Shown here one piece after another: positions 7,509-15,109 of a DNA stretch of 22,495 nucleotides. The first letter of the stretch is position 1. Every line of letters starts with the position of its first letter. Below the pieces are notes generated by a model. The model saw only the letters and a list, made by a program, of their open reading frames with translations, made no database searches and was not told the DNA's origin. Both the position numbers and the translations under genes were made by a program. The DNA is from CAYXWH01 sp964468755 (GTDB taxonomy: Bacteria; Chloroflexota; Dehalococcoidia; Dehalococcoidales; RBG-16-60-22): the NCBI GenBank assembly GCA_964468755.1, contig CAYXWH010000027.1, forward strand, positions 1-22,495, in the 5' to 3' direction.

Positions 7509-9503
7509 TTAGACCGGCAGCTGCACCGTTATGCTGGTCCCCTTGCCCGGTTCCGATTCTACCTTGAGATTTGCCCCGATCAAGCGAGCCCGCTCCTGCA
7601 TCCCGGCCAGACCAAGTTTGCCATCCCGCGCCAGATCACCTATCGTGTCAGGAAGTTGAAAACCCTTCCCATTATCACGGACTATGACGATTACTGAATT
7701 CTCATTAAACTCAGCAATAATTTCGGCAGTGTTGGCTACGGCATGCCGCCACACATTTCTCAATGCTTCCTGAGTAATACGGAAAAGCACCAGCTTCACT
7801 TCTTCGGCAAGACCGGGCTCGGTGCCAACTACCCTCACACTGGTAGCTATTCCGGAGTAATTCTCCACATCGTCCGCCAGCCATTCCAGCGCCGATACCA
7901 GACCAAGGCGGTCCAATGCCGCCGGTCGCAGGTCCTGACACAAGCGGCGTAACTCCTTCATCATCTTGTTGGTCTGCTGCCAAAGATCTTCAAGGCGATG
8001 GCGGTTTTCCTCACTAAGCCCATTTTTACCGGAAAGGAGGGAGTCCAGCTGACGGGAAAGTACCACCAGCGATTGTATGGTTTCATCATGGAGCTCCCGC
8101 GATATACGCTTCCTCTCCTCCTCCTGACTTCGGGTACACTGCTGTAAAAAGAATTGAAGGTTTTCCTCCATTTTCTTCTGCTCGGTAATATCGCGAGCAA
8201 TATGCTGAAAGCCGATAATATGCCCCCGGTCATAGACCAGGCTGGTTGCCAGCTGAACCAGTGCTTCACTCCCATCCTTCCTGATAAGGCGCTGCTCATA
8301 TGGAGTGACGCTTTCATTTGCCAGTAAGCGACGGCGAATCTGTCCCGCCAGGCTGAGGCTTTCCGCAGAGAGGAAACTCCTTACATTCATTGTCATTAAC
8401 TCGACAGCCGTATATCCGATGAGTTTTCCCGTCGCCAGGTTAACCGCCATGATATTACCGGCTAAATCATGCAGCCAGATAGCATCATGAGCATTGGCAA
8501 ACAACTCCCGGTACCTCTCCTCCGATACCTTCAATCTCTCGGCTACTTCTTGCTGCCGCCGATACAGACGGGCATTATCAACTGCCACGCTGATTTGATT
8601 GCCAACCGCCGTGAGTAACTCCACTTCCTCAGGTCGGAAATTGCGATAGCCCCGCATAGCAACACAGAGAGTGCCACTGACCCGTCCCTTGGAACTGAGC
8701 GGAACAATCAGTAATGAGCCCACCTTTTGCTCGCTCACCACTTCCCTGGTGAGCCGGGGGTCCTCGGAAGCATCGGCAACAAACAAAGGTTCACCGGTTG
8801 CCGCCACCGTGCCGTTGAAGCCCTCTCCTACTCCAAGCAAGTCTACCGCCTGGGCAAACTCGGCAGACATGCCGCGATACACGGATAGTTCCAGCTTGCC
8901 AATCTCTTCATTGAGCAGAAATATCAGGGCAAGGTCAACCCCCATTATATCGACCACTTTATCGATAGAGCTGTTTAAAATCTCGTCCAGTTCCAGAGAC
9001 TCGGAGACCGTGCTGGCTATCTGGTTAAGAGTCGCCAGGCGCTTTTCATCCTCTCTTATGGTGATAATACTGGACTCAAGTTCCTTTCTGGTTTCCTCCA
9101 GCTGTGTTCGATAGTCCCGCTCCCGGCGGAGTGATTCAAAACTGAAGGCTAACACATTACCGATGATAAAAACCGCCCCGGTCTCAAAAAACGCATCCAC
9201 CGGGTAGAGGGAAATGAAAAATACTCGGGGCAACATACCGGCCAGAGCCGCCAGTGAGGCAACAAGAGCACCCCTCCACCCGAACAGGAATCCGGCCCAG
9301 ACCACCGGAGCCAGATAGAGAATCCGCTCAAAAGCGTGGCGGTCCAGACCAAGATCGGAAATTACTGAACTGACAAATGACGGATAGGGAAATACTCCGT
9401 GATAGTGGATTGCCGTTATGAATATAAGCAGTACCAGGATAAACCAGAAACCCGGCCTGATGACGAGCTTTAATAACCACCTTGTAAACCGATGATAGTT
9501 CAT
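7509..9503 (-). CDS. Membrane sensor histidine kinase, GAF-PAS-HisKA_3-HATPase (NarX/DegS-like)
   Basis: The kinase has 664 residues from the ATG at 9503; an in-frame TTG at 9527 would add eight, and neither has a clear ribosome site. The N-terminus holds about four membrane helices with a GMLPRVFFISLYP segment that recurs in two neighbouring proteins. A coiled coil follows, then a GAF domain (about 155-315) and a PAS domain (about 325-445, starting SEERYRELFANAHDAIWL). The HisKA_3 dimerisation domain carries the phosphoacceptor His472 in ISRELHDETIQSL. The ATPase domain has LRNVWRHA as N-box and VRDNGKGF and GLAGMQERA as G-boxes. It follows the response-regulator gene with a 33-base gap on the same transcript. 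This domain set normally pairs with NarL-type regulators, exactly the neighbour here. The signal is unknown; GAF and PAS could bind a gas, haem or redox ligand. Confidence 0.9.
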   Translation of the reverse strand: MNYHRFTRWLLKLVIRPGFWFILVLLIFITAIHYHGVFPYPSFVSSVISDLGLDRHAFERILYLAPVVWAGFLFGWRGALVASLAALAGMLPRVFFISLYPVDAFFETGAVFIIGNVLAFSFESLRRERDYRTQLEETRKELESSIITIREDEKRLATLNQIASTVSESLELDEILNSSIDKVVDIMGVDLALIFLLNEEIGKLELSVYRGMSAEFAQAVDLLGVGEGFNGTVAATGEPLFVADASEDPRLTREVVSEQKVGSLLIVPLSSKGRVSGTLCVAMRGYRNFRPEEVELLTAVGNQISVAVDNARLYRRQQEVAERLKVSEERYRELFANAHDAIWLHDLAGNIMAVNLATGKLIGYTAVELMTMNVRSFLSAESLSLAGQIRRRLLANESVTPYEQRLIRKDGSEALVQLATSLVYDRGHIIGFQHIARDITEQKKMEENLQFFLQQCTRSQEEERKRISRELHDETIQSLVVLSRQLDSLLSGKNGLSEENRHRLEDLWQQTNKMMKELRRLCQDLRPAALDRLGLVSALEWLADDVENYSGIATSVRVVGTEPGLAEEVKLVLFRITQEALRNVWRHAVANTAEIIAEFNENSVIVIVRDNGKGFQLPDTIGDLARDGKLGLAGMQERARLIGANLKVESEPGKGTSITVQLPV

Positions 9504-9536
9504 GCCTGTGCCCCGGTTTGCTGCCAAAAACCTGGA

Positions 9537-10202
9537 TCAGGGTACGCCATTAAGGGTAACCCAGCCCGCTTTTAAAGCATGCACTACTGCTTCCGTACGC
9601 GAACTTACCTTTAACTTGTTAAAAATATGACCCAAATGAGCCTGAACCGTGCGCAGACTGAGACAAAGTTCATCAGCAATATCCTGGTTACTCAGACCAC
9701 GGGTCGCCAGCTTGAGAACCTCAATTTCCCGCTGGGTCAGTACGTCTAGCAGCAACTGTTGTTGCGGCTTATCCGCCGTCGGGGCAAAGCGGTTTAGCAC
9801 CTTACGGGCAATCGTGGGGTGAAGTACCGATTCACCGGCATAGACCGAGCGCACTGCATTCACCAGCTCACGACCCCGAATACTCTTCAGCAGGTAACCG
9901 GCAGCTCCAGCTTCGACAAGGCTAAAAACAAACTGGTCATCATCATAGGCGCTAAATATCAGCACGGATATTTCCGGGTGTTGCGCCTTGATTTGCTTGG
10001 TCGCTTCAATACCGTCCACCCGGGGCATGGCAATATCAATTATTGCCACATCCGGTTTAAATTTGGCTGCCATCTGTACCGCTTCTTCCCCGTCACCAGC
10101 CTCAGCCACAACACTGATATCCGGCTCTTGTTCCAGAATCTGACGCGTGCCCTCCCTCAGAATGGCGTGGTCATCAGCAATGAGAACCTTTATCTTAGCC
10201 AT
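9537..10202 (-). CDS. NarL/FixJ-type response regulator
   Basis: This DNA-binding regulator has 221 residues. The ATG at 10202 is preferred because GAGGTG sits 6 bases upstream; an in-frame GTG at 10211 overlaps that site. The receiver shows the acidic pair Asp10-Asp11, phosphoacceptor Asp56 (VAIIDIAMP), Ser84 and Lys106 (YLLKS). The LuxR-type helix-turn-helix is LTQREIEVLKLATRGLSNQD through RTVQAHLGHIFNKL. It is the first gene of the regulator-kinase pair and has its own promoter (10233-10261). Two inverted repeats just upstream may be its binding sites. Target genes are unknown; the divergent sensor genes are natural candidates. Confidence 0.95.
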   Translation of the reverse strand: MAKIKVLIADDHAILREGTRQILEQEPDISVVAEAGDGEEAVQMAAKFKPDVAIIDIAMPRVDGIEATKQIKAQHPEISVLIFSAYDDDQFVFSLVEAGAAGYLLKSIRGRELVNAVRSVYAGESVLHPTIARKVLNRFAPTADKPQQQLLLDVLTQREIEVLKLATRGLSNQDIADELCLSLRTVQAHLGHIFNKLKVSSRTEAVVHALKAGWVTLNGVP

Positions 10203-10232
10203 AGGCCGCACCTCATTTTTCTGGCTTAACCT

Positions 10233-10261
10233 ATCATACCCCTTTTCCTCCTGCTTCTCAA
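10233..10261 (-). promoter_or_regulatory. Sigma70-like promoter of the regulator-kinase pair
   Basis: On the minus strand: TTGAGA (10261-10256), a 17-base spacer and TATGAT (10238-10233). The start would be near 10226, about 24 bases before the regulator ATG. Confidence 0.65.
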
Positions 10262-10285
10262 CCTATTTTCCCCCTCGATGAAAAG

Positions 10286-10305
10286 ATTAGGCACAATTAC
10301 CTAAT
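10286..10305. promoter_or_regulatory. Inverted repeat ATTAGG-N8-CCTAAT upstream of the regulator
   Basis: A 6-base inverted repeat with an 8-base AT-rich centre, 25 bases upstream of the -35 box. The position suits an activator or autoregulation site; this is inference. Confidence 0.35.
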
Positions 10306-10362
10306 GCCTGCTCCCGCTCCATAAGCATAAATAACTAGCTGATTATAGCTGGCTTAGGTCTT

Positions 10363-10389
10363 TCGTGAGACCAGAAATAGGTCTCACGA
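10363..10389. promoter_or_regulatory. Inverted repeat TCGTGAGACC-N7-GGTCTCACGA
   Basis: A perfect 10-base inverted repeat with a 7-base spacer in the divergent intergenic region, 66 bases before the small membrane gene. It is a protein-binding operator or a hairpin; no T run follows, which argues against a terminator. Confidence 0.5.
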
Positions 10390-10454
10390 CGGAAGTCAAT
10401 TCACCCCGCCTGGTATTACGATAAGAATAGGAAAGTCAAAGGGGAGGTAGCATA

Positions 10455-10625
10455 ATGGAATGGCAGTTTATCGTAGCCCTGGTAATCGCGATACCCGTTA
10501 TCCTTTTCCCGGCTGCTTTCGTCTGGTATCTGAACATTGGTGGCATGACAGCAGCTATCAAGAAATACAGAGAGAGACGGGCTCTTGCCAAAAAGGGAGT
10601 CAGGGAAACTGTCGAAAATGAATAA
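10455..10625 (+). CDS. Small membrane protein (56 aa)
   Basis: The product begins MEWQFIVALVIAIPVILFPA, a single membrane helix (about residues 5-26), followed by a basic cytoplasmic tail with KKYRERRALAKKG. The start is well supported by GGGGAGG (10441-10447), 7 bases before the ATG. I do not recognise a family. It is the first plus-strand gene of the sensor block and lies 57 bases before the membrane-PAS gene, so the two are probably one transcript. A helper or modulator of the neighbouring sensor is plausible, but there is no direct evidence. Confidence 0.75.
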   Translation: MEWQFIVALVIAIPVILFPAAFVWYLNIGGMTAAIKKYRERRALAKKGVRETVENE

Positions 10626-10682
10626 GGACAGCCGCTCACCGACGGCAAGGGCAAAACAGGGTAACACCACGGCGCTCAAACG

Positions 10683-11504
10683 GTGAGTGAAGATGAAATG
10701 AAAACAACATCATTGCGGCACAGGTTAGCCGCAACGGCAATTAAAGTTCACCACTCCGGCAGGTTATTCTACCTGCCGGTACTCCTTTTTGTCTGCACCC
10801 TGTTCTACTACTTCGGGGAACTGGTTGACTGGGCGGCGTGGGCAGCAGCACGCCATGAATTCTTCTATGGTGTGCATGACATACACCGCCTCGTGTTCCT
10901 GGTCCCCATTATCTATGCCGGCTATACTGCCAGGGTTAAAGGGGCAATCATTGTTACCCTGGTAACTTTCGTGTTCATGTTACCCCGCGCCTTCTTCATA
11001 TCTCCCTTCCCTGACCCGCTGCTCAGAATGGTGCTATTCATCATCGTTGCTGGAGCCATCGGCATGCTCACCGGCAAAATCCGCAATGAGTCGGAGCGGC
11101 GATGCCTGCTGGAAACCCGGATAAAAAGGGAGCGGGATAAGGTGGTAAGCATACTGGAGAATATGGGCGACGGCGTACTCATCACCGGCCCGGACTATAC
11201 TGTCCGGTTCACCAATCCGAGCATGGTGAAGGACTTTGGCGAGGGCACCGGCGCCACCTGTTATAGCTATCTGTACCATCGCAACAGCCCTTGCCACCAA
11301 ATTTGCAAGCTCCACGCGGTAATCGCCGGAAATGTTGAGAGATGGAACTACCATTTTCCCGATGGCAGAAGCTATGAGATTCTGGCTTCTCCCTACATTG
11401 ACTCTGACGGGAAGGCCTGCCAGCTTGCCATCTTCCGCAATATCTCATCAGGTACCAAGGCTATGAGCCAATCAGAAAGGTTAGCCACGGAACTACAATC
11501 GTAA
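10683..11504 (+). CDS. Membrane-anchored PAS protein lacking a kinase core
   Basis: The 273-residue product starts at a GTG; an ATG at 10698 is also possible, and both have weak ribosome sites. Residues about 28-132 form four or so membrane helices, with VPIIYAGYTARVKGAII and FMLPRAFFISPFP resembling the neighbouring kinases. A helical linker leads into one PAS domain (about 152-256: SILENMGDGVLITGPDYTVR). That PAS holds a cysteine group, Cys193, Cys204 and Cys208, in the pattern C-x10-C-x3-C, suggesting redox, metal or haem sensing. The protein ends SERLATELQS, just where a HisKA domain would normally begin (SEKMNALGQL in the kinase at 11841). There is no His box, ATPase or other output. It is either a truncated kinase or a stand-alone sensor working through a partner. 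Confidence 0.85.
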   Translation: MSEDEMKTTSLRHRLAATAIKVHHSGRLFYLPVLLFVCTLFYYFGELVDWAAWAAARHEFFYGVHDIHRLVFLVPIIYAGYTARVKGAIIVTLVTFVFMLPRAFFISPFPDPLLRMVLFIIVAGAIGMLTGKIRNESERRCLLETRIKRERDKVVSILENMGDGVLITGPDYTVRFTNPSMVKDFGEGTGATCYSYLYHRNSPCHQICKLHAVIAGNVERWNYHFPDGRSYEILASPYIDSDGKACQLAIFRNISSGTKAMSQSERLATELQS

Positions 11505-11569
11505 TTAACCCTCCAGTACTGCCTGCTCTTTGTCCTTACCACATCACCTTCTCCACACATCCTGTTTAA

Positions 11570-11578
11570 TGATATAAT
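11570..11578 (+). promoter_or_regulatory. Extended -10 promoter before the second sensor pair
   Basis: TGATATAAT (11570-11578) matches the extended -10 element TGnTATAAT; no good -35 box precedes it. The start would be near 11585, 24 bases before the ATG at 11609. Confidence 0.55.
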
Positions 11579-11608
11579 GCTACCGGGAATATCCGGGGGT
11601 CTCAGAGC

Positions 11609-11851
11609 ATGGACACGGAGTGGATTATAAGAATCGTCCTCTTCGGCCTGGTTCACTGGGCGCTGGTGGGCTTGTTGCTACCAGACCTGGCTTCCGGGAC
11701 AAAGGTCTTCGGCGGACGCAAATCACCCTGGGTGCTGGCGATGCTGTTTATCCCCTGCCTGGGATCGATATTATTTTTACTGTTCCACCCCCACATCCTT
11801 TACCCGGACCACTCCCGAGAAGAGGATTACCAAGATAAACATGACAAGTGA
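11609..11851 (+). CDS. Small two-helix membrane protein, PLDc_N-like (80 aa)
   Basis: Two hydrophobic helices (about 5-26 and 41-60) flank a short loop, and the tail is charged (HSREEDYQDKHDK). The segment SPWVLAMLFIPCLGSILFLL resembles the PLDc_N membrane hairpin found at the N-terminus of cardiolipin synthases and in small stand-alone proteins. The ribosome site is weak, but the promoter at 11570 fits. The stop overlaps the start of the histidine-kinase gene by 11 bases, which implies coupled translation and a shared role with that sensor. The function is not known; membrane anchoring or kinase modulation is inference. Confidence 0.7.
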   Translation: MDTEWIIRIVLFGLVHWALVGLLLPDLASGTKVFGGRKSPWVLAMLFIPCLGSILFLLFHPHILYPDHSREEDYQDKHDK

Positions 11852-13064
11852 AAACAGGCATGAAATTCCGCACCGGGACTATCATGATGAGCGAACCAGC
11901 GGCGCGCTCAGGTTCGCGGAACGGCTCATCCATGTAAAGGCAACCCGGGGCGTGCGCAGTCCCCATTTCTGGATAATCCTGGGGCTCCTCGCCGTCTTCG
12001 GCTACCTCTATTATGCTGTGTTGACCACGTTCCATGATGTGTACGTACTCCTCTTCTTCTATCCTCTCATCTATGCCGCCATAGTCTACCGGTTGCGGGG
12101 GGTAATTATCAGCGGGCTGGTTTACCTCGGTATCCTGCTACCCCACGCCCTGATGTTTGCCCCGGCTCCCTATGCCCCGGTCAGGGCAATCCTCTTTGCC
12201 CTCTTTGCCTTCCTGGTAAGCGGGATGGCGGCAACGTTGCTGAACTATCTGGAAGGACAGGTGGAAGCGTACAAGGAGATAGTTTCCCTGAATGATGAGC
12301 TGAACAGCTACATCGCGCGACTGAAGAATACCCAGAAGCAGCTTATACAGTCGGAAAAAATGAATGCCCTGGGACAGCTCTCGGCAGCAATAGCCCACGA
12401 GATTAACAATCCGCTGGGCGGGGCACTGGTCTATACCAAGTTGCTCGAGAAAAAAGTGGGCGGTGACACTTTCAGTAAAGAGGAAGCCCTGTCCAATCTG
12501 ACCAAGATAGAAGCCGCCGTTGACCACTGCTCAAAGCTGGTACGCGGCCTCCTTGATTTTTCCCGCCAGACAGAGCCAGCATTAAAGCCGGTGAAAGTAA
12601 GCGAAGTTATTGACCGGACTATGTCCCTGATTGGTCACCAGGCTGGTATGAACAAGGTTAACGTAATCCGGGAAGAAGCTGAACCGGTGCCGCTGGTCTT
12701 TGCTGACACCGGACAGATCCAGCAGGTCTTTATTAATTTAATGGTCAATGCCATTCAGGCGATGCCTGGTGGCGGTGAATTAACCATCCGCAGCGTGGCC
12801 GGCGAGGACAACCTGGTCCAGGTCAGTTTTCGGGATACCGGCTGCGGCATCGCACCAGAGCACATGGACAAACTGTTTACCCCCTTCTTTACCACCAAGG
12901 ACGAAGTAAAGGGGGTGGGTCTGGGGCTTTCCGTTTCATACGGCATCATTGAACGTCATGGCGGCAGTATCGAAGTCCAGAGCGAGCCGGGGAAGGGGAG
13001 TACCTTCACCGTACGACTGCCCGCTTACCGGCCCGAAAATGACCAGCCAGCCCAACCCGCCTAG
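11841..13064 (+). CDS. Membrane histidine kinase, NtrB/AtoS-like HisKA-HATPase
   Basis: The 407-residue kinase has four or so membrane helices (about 43-135), with the same architecture as the other two sensors here (YPLIYAAIVYRLRGVII, ILLPHALMFAPAP). A coiled coil (137-178) joins it directly to the HisKA domain with no PAS or GAF. The phosphoacceptor is His186 in AAIAHEINNPLGG. The ATPase domain shows NLMVNAIQAM (N-box), DTGCGIAPEHMDKLFTPFFT (G1/F boxes) and GVGLGLSVSYGI (G2). There is no cognate regulator directly next to it on this strand. It converges with the hydrogenase operon, 18 bases away, whose far end encodes two receivers. That makes it a candidate partner for them, which is inference. 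Confidence 0.93.
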   Translation: MTSENRHEIPHRDYHDERTSGALRFAERLIHVKATRGVRSPHFWIILGLLAVFGYLYYAVLTTFHDVYVLLFFYPLIYAAIVYRLRGVIISGLVYLGILLPHALMFAPAPYAPVRAILFALFAFLVSGMAATLLNYLEGQVEAYKEIVSLNDELNSYIARLKNTQKQLIQSEKMNALGQLSAAIAHEINNPLGGALVYTKLLEKKVGGDTFSKEEALSNLTKIEAAVDHCSKLVRGLLDFSRQTEPALKPVKVSEVIDRTMSLIGHQAGMNKVNVIREEAEPVPLVFADTGQIQQVFINLMVNAIQAMPGGGELTIRSVAGEDNLVQVSFRDTGCGIAPEHMDKLFTPFFTTKDEVKGVGLGLSVSYGIIERHGGSIEVQSEPGKGSTFTVRLPAYRPENDQPAQPA

Positions 13065-13082
13065 TCACTCGCTTTCCGCCGC

Positions 13083-14372
13083 TCACTTTCTGATGGACAC
13101 ATTTAAAAAGTGCGCGGAACAGGAAATACACGGGTCATAGGCTCTGACCAGCATCTCCAGAGTTTGCCTTATCTCATCTTCAGGACGACTCAATATCTGG
13201 GGAACCAGCACCTCCATGTCATTCTGGATATTGTTATGGTTCTGGTTGGTGGGAATGATGCAGTTGGCTTTAAGCAGGATGCCGTTCATGTCATAGGTAT
13301 AGTCGTGGAAGAGGATTCCCCGCGGGGCTTCCACCGCACCAATGCCCCGGCCGGCACGGACCCTGACCGTATTTTCCTCTTCCTGCAAACCCCGGGACAG
13401 TATCCGGTCAATAATGCTTATACTGTCCTCAACCACATCGACAGACTCTACCAGCTGCGCTACCGTAATCATAAACGGGTTATGGCAGGGCGCACTGAGA
13501 CCAATTTCCTCAGCCACTTTCTGAGCGCGAGGCGATAGTTGCTCGTGGTTATTATTAAAGCGCGCCAGAGCGCCCACCATATAGGAATCCCGCTGGTTCC
13601 TGGTGTATTTAGCCGTAGAATGGGGCACACAAAACTCGTTGGTTACCTCAAGATACTTTTCCACCGGGGTAAGCCCGGCATCGGAGGAAGCGATATGACC
13701 GCTGATATAGGCATACTCTTTCCGGTCTTGCAGGGAAATATATTCTGTCTCCCGGACAAAATCAGGAATTTTCAGTGTCTTCACCAGATCAACCACGGTA
13801 TCAAAGTCAGCCCGGGCGTCTTCCAGTCTCTGGCGCAGGGCTTCAAGCTCGCTCCACCCGGGCAACTTGGCAAAGCCGCCCACCACACAGGAAATGGGGT
13901 GAGTCTTCCTGCCCGCCAGCACTTCGGCAAGGTTATAGGCCAGCCTTTTTAACCGCAACGCCAGCAATACCACATCCTTATGGGTCTCTACCAGCGGGAA
14001 AACGCTCCCCACGCCGAGGAAGTCAGGTGCAGCCAGGAAGAGAACATGCAGTACGTGGCTCTCCAGGATTTCAGCGTTATAGAGCAGCTTGCGTAGAAGC
14101 AGGGTCTGCTCTGACGGCGAGATTCTAAAAGCGGCTTCAGTAGCCTGTATTGAGGCCGTCGAGTGGGCAATGGAGCAGATACCGCAGATTCGGGAGGCAA
14201 TATGGGGGACATCCTCATAGTAGCGTCCGCGCATCATGACCTCAAAGAAGCGGGGTGACTCGGTAACCTCCCACCTGAGTTCCTCTATCCTGCCATCCCG
14301 GGCATTCAACACGATATTGCCGTGTCCCTCGACACGGGTCAACTGATGCACATTAATATTAACCTTGGTCAC
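13083..14372 (-). CDS. hydA: [NiFe] hydrogenase large (catalytic) subunit, group 3-like (sulfhydrogenase alpha)
   Basis: The 429-residue subunit binds the Ni-Fe(CN)2CO centre. The proximal motif is SRICGICSIAH, with Cys63 and Cys66. The distal motif is DPCISCSAH, with Cys415, Cys418 and His421. All four nickel-binding cysteines are present, so the site looks intact. Eight residues (FLNVSIRK) follow His421; this could be a short maturation peptide removed by a HybD-type protease. LTRVEGHGNI at the N-terminus is also typical. The GTG start overlaps the small-subunit stop by four bases (GTGA) and has GGAGGTGATC just upstream, so translation is coupled. Length and operon order match soluble group 3 enzymes (F420-nonreducing or NADP-linked). 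No hyp maturation genes are in the window. Confidence 0.95.
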   Translation of the reverse strand: MTKVNINVHQLTRVEGHGNIVLNARDGRIEELRWEVTESPRFFEVMMRGRYYEDVPHIASRICGICSIAHSTASIQATEAAFRISPSEQTLLLRKLLYNAEILESHVLHVLFLAAPDFLGVGSVFPLVETHKDVVLLALRLKRLAYNLAEVLAGRKTHPISCVVGGFAKLPGWSELEALRQRLEDARADFDTVVDLVKTLKIPDFVRETEYISLQDRKEYAYISGHIASSDAGLTPVEKYLEVTNEFCVPHSTAKYTRNQRDSYMVGALARFNNNHEQLSPRAQKVAEEIGLSAPCHNPFMITVAQLVESVDVVEDSISIIDRILSRGLQEEENTVRVRAGRGIGAVEAPRGILFHDYTYDMNGILLKANCIIPTNQNHNNIQNDMEVLVPQILSRPEDEIRQTLEMLVRAYDPCISCSAHFLNVSIRK

Positions 14373-15109
14373 TTGATCACCTCCGTACAGGTGTCATAAA
14401 TCTTAAACTTCTCAATTATCTGGTCAGGCGTGAGACCATACTTTTTCAGTATATCCTTCTGCGAGTTCAGGTTGGGATCATCAACGAGGCCCCGGCACCC
14501 CCAGCACACTCGACCGCTGGTGACACAGATAGCCCCGCAACCCGCCCTGGTGACCGGACCCAGGCAATACATACCACGTTCAAAAACACAGATGTTCCCC
14601 GCCATCTTACATTCAACACAGACGGGATAATTGGGTATATCCGGTTTCCTGCCTACCAATAGCGCCTTGATTACCTTGGCCAGCTCAGAGTGCACCGGTG
14701 GGCAGCCCCGGACATAATAGTCAACCGGAACCACTGCGTCAGCCGGCCGCGCCGGAATGGTATCATAGTATTGAGCTGCCTCACCATAGACTGCCCGCAG
14801 CGCCTCCTCCATAGGGACGTGATTCTTCAGGCAGTTAATTCCCCCGATGCAGGCACAGGCCCCCAGTGCCACCAGCACCTTGGCCCGCTCACGTATTTTT
14901 TGCAGTCGGGCAATCTCTGACTGGCGGGTAATGCTCCCTTCAATAAAAGCAATATCGTAGTTGTCCTTCCTCTCAGTCATAACTTCCCTGAAGTTCACGA
15001 TATCCACGGCACCAAGCAGGGCGAGGAGCTCATCGCCATCGAGGTTCAATGCATCGAGCTGGCACCCTTCACATCCGGTAAAATCAAAGAACGCAATTTT
15101 TGGCTTCAT
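14369..15109 (-). CDS. hydD: [NiFe] hydrogenase small subunit, group 3-like (sulfhydrogenase delta)
   Basis: The 246-residue subunit carries the iron-sulfur relay. The proximal-cluster motif is FTGCEGCQLD (Cys13, Cys16), then LGACACIGG near 113 and the YYVRGCPP motif near 155. The C-terminal part has three more cysteine groups, VCVECKMAGNICVFERGMYC, AGCGAIC and RVCWGCRG, consistent with the medial and distal [4Fe-4S] clusters. There is no Tat signal peptide, so the enzyme is cytoplasmic. The ATG at 15109 follows GGGAGG at good spacing and overlaps the upstream stop by one base (TAATG). In group 3 enzymes this subunit passes electrons to the FAD/NAD(P)-binding module, here the upstream fusion protein. 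Confidence 0.93.
   Translation of the reverse strand: MKPKIAFFDFTGCEGCQLDALNLDGDELLALLGAVDIVNFREVMTERKDNYDIAFIEGSITRQSEIARLQKIRERAKVLVALGACACIGGINCLKNHVPMEEALRAVYGEAAQYYDTIPARPADAVVPVDYYVRGCPPVHSELAKVIKALLVGRKPDIPNYPVCVECKMAGNICVFERGMYCLGPVTRAGCGAICVTSGRVCWGCRGLVDDPNLNSQKDILKKYGLTPDQIIEKFKIYDTCTEVIK

Noticed and set aside
14369..15109. Hydrogenase as a membrane-bound or periplasmic uptake type
   Set aside because: The small subunit has no Tat signal peptide, there is no cytochrome b gene, and the neighbours are beta and gamma electron-transfer modules, so a cytoplasmic group 3 type fits better.
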